From Shinisaurus crocodilurus (Eukaryota; Chordata; Lepidosauria; Squamata; Shinisauridae), in contig CM037880.1 of assembly GCA_021292165.1 (NCBI GenBank), forward strand, positions 144,786,599 through 144,850,598: 64,000 nucleotides of DNA, written 5' to 3'. The notes beneath the pieces were generated by a model. It saw only the letters and a list, made by a program, of their open reading frames with translations. It searched no databases and was not told the DNA's origin. This document shows, piece after piece, positions 56,941-64,000 of this stretch (position 1 is its first letter; every line of letters starts with the position of its first letter). The position numbers and the translations under genes were made by a program.

Positions 56941-58291
56941 TTGTGCATTGTATTTCTGATATGTGATGAGCCTTTATACCATCCCACTTCATTTCTCAGT
57001 ATGTTTTACCTCAGAACTTGCCAAAAGGCTTGCCTAAACATTTCAGTGTGGTTTAGATGTTGTAAGCAGTATTAGGCTATATAGTTTTAATGCAAACATT
57101 TTGCTCAGCACAATTTCCGTCATTCTGACTTTCCTAAGCAATCATTTTAATATCATAATCCAAACGCCTCTGAATTTGTAACACTTCTGTAGTGTGTGCT
57201 TTCACTGTTCAAGATACTGTCATCTTTAATTCACTGACTGAATTTTAAATGCATTGTAATAGCTAAAGATGATTGCTAGCAGTTGAAAAAAATTATCACT
57301 AGCATTATCCGTTGATTCCTGTCATTGTCTAAATTATGTTATCATTTGTTGTCTGGAGAGTAAAACTGAACAAGTTAACCAGGTATCATTTTTCTGATGA
57401 TTGAAGATCATCTAGGCTATTTTTTTCAGATTTCAATTACTGAATAATCTGCTATCATTTAAAGTATTACGATTTTCTAATCTGTATTTCATTAGCCCAT
57501 TTCTGGTGACTTTTCTTCAATTTGCAAGCTATAGGTATATAACTGAAGGAGTAGCATATGCTGGAGAAAATAAGCAGAAATTCACTTGAGCTTCGCAACT
57601 CAGGAATAACGAGGCTTTTAATGAAACTTGAGAATGAAATATCAAGCTTAGATATAGCTGCCATCTCTCTCTCTCTCTCTCTCTCTCTTGCTTGGTTCTG
57701 CTCAAGGGTGGTCTCCAGGGTTTTTAGCAAAACTTCATCTTTTGTTGCAAGGGAATGTTCCCAGAGAGAATTTGAAATACATCTGGCCTATATTGGACAT
57801 GATTGCTAAGGTTTGGCCAGCTTGATTCTGCCAGCTTCCATTTTAAGACTGCAAAACTCCATTTTGCTTGCAAAGCAGTTACCTATTGTAGGTGTGTTTT
57901 CCCAGCTCCAGTGTACTACAGCATTCATGACTTGCCAAGGGCCCTTGAAGCACATAGGTCTGATTCATTTACGAAGGAGGGATTAGTAGGTTTTTAAAAG
58001 GTGTGTTTGTGTGGTCGGGAGGGGGTCGTTTGGAACCCCCTTCTCCCCCCACCCCTCTCTTGTGCTGTTCTTTCCTTCTTTCTTGAAATCTATGTGAGAG
58101 ACGTGAAGTTTGGTGAGAGTTGCTCCCGGTCTGAAGTCACCTAGAAGCCATGCAGTCAGTGCAATTTTGTAAGCTTTGATATGCCTTGGATAAAGGGCTG
58201 TAGAACCCATAAGCCCTGCTGGCTAATTACACACAGTGTGAGCTGAGAAAAAAGAATGCATCGTCTCAGTCATCCTTCCCAAACCTTACGT
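56941..58291. other. Intron with (CT)n at 57665-57689
   Basis: No gene or known element recognised besides the short CT repeat. Confidence 0.55.
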
Positions 58292-58397
58292 CAGTGTTCT
58301 CCAACCTTGGGTCCCCAGATGTTTTTGGCCTACAACTTCCAGCATGCTGGGAGTTGTAGGCCAAAAACATCTGGGGACCCAAGGCTGGAGAACACTG
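58292..58397. mobile_element. hAT foldback MITE, 106-bp palindrome without spacer
   Basis: Two 53-bp arms with two mismatches meet at GCATGC. Ends CAGTGTTCTCC / GGAGAACACTG. Flanks CCTTACGT (58284-58291) and CCTTATGT (58398-58405) are an 8-bp target duplication differing by one CpG-type C to T change. Confidence 0.92.
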
Positions 58398-58405
58398 CCT
58401 TATGT

Positions 58406-58998
58406 GCTCTAGATTTGTTGAACTACAACTTCAGCAATCTGGAGGCTGTGGAAGGCTAATCCAAGTAATCCTTTGTTTTGCTAAGTAAAGAGAGATGCTA
58501 CGTTTCTCCACTTCGTCTGTGTAATAAATATTTTATTTAATAATTATTCATCTCAAGGTCGTAACATTTCCACTCCTGTTTGGGGCAAGAGACTGCTTAG
58601 AATGCTTGGTTATACAGTTCCTTGAAAAGAATCCCGTGCCCACTTATGGAGAAGAAATGCATCACCAAACAAGACAACAAAGGATGGCACACATTTGCAT
58701 AAAATGTGTATACGCTATTATGTATGTATATATGCAAATGTAGAAATTACTGTAATTTAAATAGAAGCACAGTAGATCTCACCATAGTGGGGAGGACTGT
58801 GACTGGGTGACCCATGTGCCTGCTCAGTCTACTAAGTCCAGGTGCCAAGTGTTCATGGGCATTTCTAAAAAAAATTTTTTTTGTTACAGATTTTTAAATC
58901 TTAAAACTGGACCAGGACTGGACAGCTTCAAATAGAGGACTGTCCTCTATAAAGTAGGACAAATGGCCACCCTATACCCTCTCAGTCCAAAAGAGGCT
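58406..58998. other. Intron, nothing recognised
   Basis: No gene or clear repeat recognised, apart from a possible hAT scrap at 58418-58455. Confidence 0.5.
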
Positions 58999-59049
58999 AT
59001 AATAATAATAATAATAATAATAATAATTATTATTATTATTATTATTATT
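58999..59049. repeat. (AAT)n followed by (ATT)n, self-complementary microsatellite
   Basis: About nine TAA/AAT units change directly into about eight TTA units, giving a hairpin-capable tract at the tail of an antisense L2. Confidence 0.93.
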
Positions 59050-59213
59050 AATATTTATTTATCGCCCATCTGGCCGGCAACCGGCCACCCTGGGCGATGT
59101 ACACAGAATAAAAGCAATAAAATACATTTAAAACAATATAAAATTTTTAAAATCTTAACCCACCCCATATTCCCGCCTGAACAACCAGGTTTTTAATGAG
59201 CGACGGAAGCCTG
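59050..59213 (-). mobile_element. L2-clade LINE, 3' tail only, antisense
   Basis: It is the reverse complement of the 2637-2832 element, from the TTCCGTCGCTCATTAAAAAC start to GCCAGATGGGCGATAAATAA. It has almost the same 5' truncation point as the 2637 copy. Confidence 0.88.
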
Positions 59214-59326
59214 CTTGGTGCATGATTGTTCTAGACTTATAAAAATCACCAGTTTTTAGACTTAAGATACAAGATTGCCTCTTTCCCTGATATAAGTAAG
59301 GATGGCCTGGTGCACGCAATTAAGAC

Positions 59327-59398
59327 TGAAATCCTGTACCCATTTACCCGGAAAAAGCCCTATGGGATGGGACTTACTTCTGAGATGACATGTATAGA
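59327..59398. mobile_element. Short MITE with GCAATCCT ends, diverged
   Basis: AAATCCTGTACCCATTTACC at the left, GATGGGACTTACTTCTGAG in the centre, and ACATGTATAG at the right. Confidence 0.55.
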
Positions 59399-59824
59399 TG
59401 ACATGCACCATCAGAAACAGTCCTTGTCAGGACATTAAGGCTTTGTATAACCTTTGAATGTGTTTTACTCCTGTGCAAATCCACATAAGATTTGCATGCA
59501 GTAAAAAGCAAAAAACAAACAAAGAAGTATTTCTATATTTTTACCCCCCACGAAATACTTCTTATTCTTACTGTTGACTAGAAAAGGCTTTAAAGATTTG
59601 AATAACAGGTTGTAAGACAAATGGATAATCTATCATTTATTCATGACAAAGGCAGTATATGGCAACAGTAATGTTTGCAACATGTTATAAAATGTAATTG
59701 ATTCACCTCAAAGGGGCTTTAAATCTATTAAGGACATTTTATTAATTGGACTGTCTAGGCTTCCCAGCCTGTTCATTGCTCCTGTAGAACAACTTGCTTT
59801 TTTACAGCTGGTTTCTCAGGACTA

Positions 59825-59825
<1 letters not shown>
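59399..59825. other. Intron, nothing recognised
   Basis: No gene or repeat recognised. Confidence 0.5.

Positions 59826-59860
<35 letters not shown>
59826..59860. repeat. (AT)n microsatellite
   Basis: About 17 AT units. Confidence 0.95.
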
Positions 59861-59861
<1 letters not shown>

Positions 59862-59943
59862 AAAAACCCCACTCAATTGGTTTTTCTCTTGTCAAGTTAA
59901 TGTGGATTTCTGTTTAGGAAAAAGTGGGGCTGTCAACCAAGTA

Positions 59944-60186
59944 CAGTCATGTCTTGGATTGAGAGCATAATTTGTTCCGGAAACGTAATCCAAAACACTC
60001 TTATATCAAAATGAAATCCCCCCCAAAAAATTTGTACAGAGATTTTTAATTTAAGTCGTACTGCAGTACTTGTATTGCAAGATGTCGCTTGTATATCAAG
60101 TAAAAAAAATTAAATAAATATTTAAAAATTTGCTTGTCTTGCAAAACGCTCTCAAACCAAGTTACTTGCAATCCAAGGTATTACTG
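59944..60186. mobile_element. Pogo/Tc1-mariner-like MITE, TA target duplication
   Basis: CAGTCATGTCTTGGATTGAG at the left, complement of CAGTAATACCTTGGATTGCA at the right, TA at 59942-59943 and 60187-60188. Highly similar to 8488-8740, minus a short deletion after TTCCGGAAACGT. Confidence 0.88.
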
Positions 60187-60232
60187 TACAGATCTTTAGG
60201 TGATTATCTATCTGACTTAATAGAGTAACTTA

Positions 60233-60364
60233 GGGCACAACCCTATCATTTTTAGACAGAAAAAAAGTCCTACAACTCCCAGCATTCCCCAGCCAGCCAT
60301 GCTTCCTGGGAATGCTGGAAGTTCTAGAACATTTTTCTTTCTAAACATGCATCGAATTGTACCC
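60233..60364. mobile_element. Foldback MITE of the composite family, TTA target duplication
   Basis: GGGCACAACCCTATCATTTT start, AGAAAAAAAGTCCTACAACT, core CAGCATTCCCCAGCCAGC, inverted half ending GAATTGTACCC. TTA at 60230-60232 and 60365-60367. Confidence 0.82.
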
Positions 60365-60634
60365 TTACTCAGACATAAGTGATTAATGAAATGATTTCAC
60401 ATATTGCAACACCTCAAAAAAGCACATTTGTAAGAACCTATGAAGGTTACAGTAAATGTTGCATTATGATTTTTAAAGAAGAAAACCTCAATTCTTTGTT
60501 TAGATTTAGAGAATAGAAAGACATTTTTATTATTTTTATCAGGTTTTTTTTGAAGTAATTAGTGCTCTGATTCTCTTAGACTTCTAAATTTGAGACATAA
60601 CCTAACCGTGCTAGCTATTTCTTACCACACTTAG

Positions 60635-60708
60635 GCTGCAATCTTACAGCAAGCCCTATTGAACTCAGTGGGATTTATGTCTGAGTAGTCATGTGTAGGA
60701 TTGCACTG
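60635..60708. mobile_element. Short MITE with GCAATCCT ends
   Basis: GGCTGCAATCTTACAGCAAG at the left, CCTATTGAACTCAGTGGG in the centre, GTGTAGGATTGCACTG at the right. Confidence 0.72.
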
Positions 60709-61444
60709 TTAGGAGGTAATAATCAGCCTTGCTTTTAACATTGCTGCTAGATCAAAATACCAGAAATGCAAAGCACTGCTTGTAGTTGCCTTCACAAACC
60801 ATTGATGACATTTCGCAGTGGGCATATATGTGACTCGGTAGAAACTTGATTGTGTACCGGGCTTTTCATAAGCCATCCTTGGCAGTGCCAATCAATGTCC
60901 AGCAGCCTCCCCCAATCCTTACTTGGCCACCATCTGTTTGTGGTGGATTTGCACTGCAGCACTACTGCTTAGCCCACTACTGCTCTTCTTGGCAGAGCAG
61001 CCATTGAAGATAAAGATTTATTGTATTAGTTGGAAGGAAATTCATCAATAGACTGACATTGGAAAAAATGCAAAACAAAAAATTAGGCCGGTTCACGACT
61101 TGCTTCTCGTGACATGTTAATGGGTCTGTGGTTGACATGGCTAATAGGGATAAGGATGCTGGTTAATAATGTGTGCAGAGGTTGTTGAAAGTCATGACAT
61201 AGACAACAAAAGGGAGATCACTATTTACACACTCCTCAACATAGAGTGTCTTTGTGCAAGAACATTGGTAGTAGTAATACCAAAGAATCAGTACACAGCT
61301 TGAGGAGCAATTGTTGTTGAAAGGATCTGGGAAGTATTTTCTAACTGCAATATTTTGTAACTTTCAAAAAGTACAATGTTTCTTCCGAAGAATACTACAC
61401 ATCATCTTTAAAATTTGTGCAGATTATAGCTACCCCCTGTTCAG
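60709..61444. other. Intron, nothing recognised
   Basis: No gene or repeat recognised. Confidence 0.5.
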
Positions 61445-61533
61445 GCTACAATCCTGTACTCACTTACCTGGAAGTAAGTCCCATTGAACTCAGTGGGGCT
61501 TACTTCTGCATAGACATGTTAAGGATTATGCTG
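61445..61533. mobile_element. Short MITE with GCAATCCT ends
   Basis: CTACAATCCTGTACTCACTT, AAGTCCCATTGAACTCAGTG and GACATGTTAAGGATTATG. The centre is close to the consensus of the other copies. Confidence 0.75.
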
Positions 61534-61806
61534 CCCAAGACCTACATGGTCTGGGGAACGAAAGGCCTGTGGAGTCTCCCCAACTTTCCCACAAACCTCC
61601 CCCCCGGCCTCTGCCCCCGCAGCAATTAGGCTTGAAAAAGCCTCCCATTAGAAAAGATTAAAAAAACCTTAATTGCAGCATGGGGTGATGGGGGGGTCGG
61701 GTCACAACTGGGAAAGGGACGGTTAACCGTCAAAATCTCCCCCTCCCATGCAGAAATTAGGTTTGATTCCCCTCCCCTCCCTGAACCTAATTGCTGAGTG
61801 GAAGGG

Positions 61807-61852
<46 letters not shown>

Positions 61853-62016
61853 ATGAATGGGCTGTGTGTGGATGTGGCTCTGGCCCACCTACTTTTGGCT
61901 TTGGCTCACCCACCACTGGCAAGTGGCCCCCGGAAGGTACCCACAATGGAATGTGGCCCTTGGGATGAAAAAGCTTCCACACCCCTGATGTATAGGATTG
62001 TACTATCAAATTCCAA
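61534..62016. other. Intron with (GT)n at 61809-61848
   Basis: GC-richer sequence with C runs and a GT microsatellite; no gene recognised. Confidence 0.55.
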
Positions 62017-62345
62017 GTGGGTTTTCTATGTAGCAGCACCCATTATATAGAACTCCTTTTCCAAAAGGTTAGGTTGTCTTCCTCTCTCTTTGTGTTCTGC
62101 CTTTCATTGAAGACATTTTAAAAACCAGCTTTTGATTCTGTTGTTGCTTAATTTAATGTATTGACAGTTTGAGCTCTTTGTATTCTTGCTTTCTGGTGTT
62201 GCTTTTAGTCTGGTAATTGTGTTTTAATGATTGATGGTGGTTATTTTTATGCCTTTTTAATGTTTTGTAAACTGCTTTGAGTGACTCCTTTATTGTGGTG
62301 GCAGTGAAGCAGGGTATACATTTTTGGATAAATATTTGTTCAAAC
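62017..62345 (+). mobile_element. L2-like LINE, 3' end remnant
   Basis: YVAAPII and NSFSKRLGCLP-like residues, then HFKNQLLIL, follow the C-terminal pattern of L2 ORF2, and the 3' UTR ends in GCAGGGTATACATTTTTGGA. Strongly decayed. Confidence 0.6.
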
Positions 62346-62538
62346 ATGCCATGTCAGTTCTGTACTTTAAAACAAGTTTTATAAGTTTTAGTAGCTAGGT
62401 AATGGGGGTGCCATGCAGAGAGCCACCACGATGTAAGTGCTATACTTTGTATAGATGCCCACCATCACATGGGAAATTTCCACATCACTAACAGTACTTG
62501 TTGGAAATGTAGACTGCCTACAGAAACTCACTCTGCAT

Positions 62539-62676
62539 CAGTGGTGAGAAACATGTGACCCTCCAGATGTTGTTGGACTACAACTCCCGTTACCCCTAGC
62601 CAGCATAGCCAATAGTGAGGCATGATGGGAGTTACAGTTCAACAGCATCTGGAGAGCCCCATGTTCCTCATTCTTG
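62539..62676. mobile_element. hAT foldback MITE, diverged
   Basis: Left arm CCCTCCAGATGTTGTTGGAC, right arm GTTCAACAGCATCTGGAGAG, centre with AGCCAGCATAGCC. Flanks CTCTGCAT (62531-62538) and CTCTACGT (62677-62684) match at 6 of 8 and may be the old target duplication. Confidence 0.75.
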
Positions 62677-62930
62677 CTCTACGTGGTGGTGACTGTCTCC
62701 CTGGTAAGCCATGCTCAGTGACTGGAGAACTTACCGCAGGGACCTTGCTTCTGCTGCTCTGGCTCACAAAATCATCTGGTCAGTGACTCCTGATGAACTT
62801 TTGAAATGTGAAATATTTTGAAACAGAAGCAGGGGGCACTGACTAATCAAACATACTTGTCCATACTATCATAGTGTCATCTTGAGTTCCTGCATCGAGA
62901 TATTTGAAGTTGTTCTTTTATTTTATTTAT

Positions 62931-63158
62931 TTATTTATTATATTTATACCCCGCCTTTTTTCCTGCAAGGAACCCAAGGTGGCTTACATAATCCTCCTCC
63001 TCCTCTCCATTTTATCCTCACAACAACCCTGTGAGGTAGGTTAGGCTGAGAGTCAGTGACTGGCCCAAAGTCACCCAGTGAGTTTCATGGCCGAGTGGGG
63101 ACTAGAACCCGGATCTCCTGAGTCCCAGTCCAACACTCTCACCACTACGCCACACTGG
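62931..63158 (-). mobile_element. tRNA-derived SINE, Sauria type
   Basis: Inverted copy of the family at 27522: tail (TTTA)n and ACCCCGCCTTTTTTCCTG, body CTCACAACAACCCTGTGAGG and CACCCAGTGAGTTTCATGGC, head CTAGAACCCGGATCTCC (B box) and CTCACCACTACGCCACACTG (A box). Confidence 0.9.
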
Positions 63159-63198
63159 CTCATAAGCTCATGAGCTCATGAACTCATGAGCTCATAAG
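63159..63198. repeat. 8-bp palindromic tandem repeat, five units
   Basis: CTCATAAG, CTCATGAG, CTCATGAA, CTCATGAG, CTCATAAG stand head to tail directly at the 5' end of the SINE. Confidence 0.92.
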
Positions 63199-64000
63199 TT
63201 ATGAAATTTTCAGATCATGTGAGAAATAGAATAGACCCAACAATAGTATGGCTGGTGGTTCTGAACCTGCACGGATAATACTAGAAGACTTACTAGAAGA
63301 TAGGAAGGTCAGGTGACAATTCTCAGTACATTGTCCTGTCGATGTAATCCAGACAAGATTTACCGCACCACCCAGCTCTAGAGAATGTTCATATTCTCCC
63401 GTGGCTCCAAATACGTACTTCTAATCAGACATGACTAATTTATGTGGTAATTATTCAGGACCTAATTTATAAGAGTGGGAGACGAAGCTTGGGTATGAAT
63501 GAATCACTCCTTTTGCTTATTGCTCTACAATCCAAGTCAACTCCCTTAATTTTGAAATACAGAATCTGACCTGGTGGCGTAACTGCCACGGGGATCCTCG
63601 CTTCTGCAAAAAAGAATTTCTGCATATGCTCCTGAATACTTCTCAGAAGAAATCTAGCACAAATAAGTTACCGTATTAAGGCAAATAATTTATCTTTTCC
63701 TGTAGTCTTGTTTTATTTTCTTTATGTGTTTGAATGAGTGCTCCAGTATTACTGCTCTGTAAACTTTTTCTGAACTTAGTAACATGATGAGTGAGACAAA
63801 CAATTTCTGGATAGTTAAGTTTGTTGTTGTATTTTTAATCCCCCCTGACTGTTAAAATGTAGTTTGACTCTTAACTTTATAGCTAGATGCTTGTCAACAT
63901 CTGAATTATTTTCAGACTTTTACTGTACCAAGACTCTGAATGAGTTTCCTGTCTGCTTTAAGCCTTCGGTAATTAGAATTCAACAATATTAGCATTCTTT
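63199..64000. other. Intron, nothing recognised
   Basis: AT-rich sequence to the window end; no ZNF516 exon or other gene recognised. Confidence 0.55.

Noticed and set aside
24646..64000. Further ZNF516 exons
   Set aside because: I looked for the later zinc-finger and Pro-rich C-terminal segments in the translated frames and saw none; small exons cannot be excluded.

Overview
The window is non-coding-rich vertebrate DNA, most likely from a squamate reptile (lizard type). The evidence is three tRNA-derived SINEs of the Sauria type, three 5S-rRNA-derived SINEs with an RTE-like tail, a coexisting L1/L2/CR1 LINE fauna, and many hAT, pogo/mariner and Harbinger-like MITEs. No bacterial, viral or CRISPR feature is seen, and no endogenous retrovirus was recognised.

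The only host gene is on the + strand: one large exon, about 22593-24610, holding the start codon and the first 607 codons of ZNF516, a C2H2 zinc-finger transcriptional regulator. The rest of the window is intron: 1-22592 lies upstream of this exon and 24611-64000 downstream. No later ZNF516 exon was recognised, so those exons are expected beyond 64000.

The introns are a stack of transposons. 1-22592: L2 fragments (2637, 3890, 13960, 18270), foldback MITEs (2962, 10009), an unclassified repeat with an AGTC tail (7662-8391), a pogo-like MITE (8488), a 1.83-kb L1-like non-autonomous retroelement with a perfect 20-bp target duplication (10670-12500), an exact 173-bp local duplication (13141 and 13613) and a 916-bp hAT with 8-bp duplications (19451). 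24611-36436: SINEs, MITEs, an L2 copy whose 5' part is inverted (29400-32110), an exact 95-bp duplication (28920 and 31674) and a 1.16-kb hAT (34667). 36437-42653: a nearly complete 6.2-kb two-ORF APE-type LINE on the - strand, inserted into the end of a 5S-SINE with a perfect 19-bp target duplication and disabled by three frameshifts. 42654-64000: a young 5'-truncated L1 with an intact 3' ORF (44994-46311), a second APE-type LINE with a C-terminal zinc finger (49096-52068), a CR1-like fragment (55606-56940), and more MITEs, SINEs and L2 tails.

I see no new host system. The most unusual items are the 1.83-kb non-autonomous retroelement, the TTGC repeats at both ends of the 6.2-kb LINE, the composite foldback MITE family that joins the ends of one MITE family to the core of another, and the two exact local duplications. 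All family names come from sequence reading and memory; no database search was possible.
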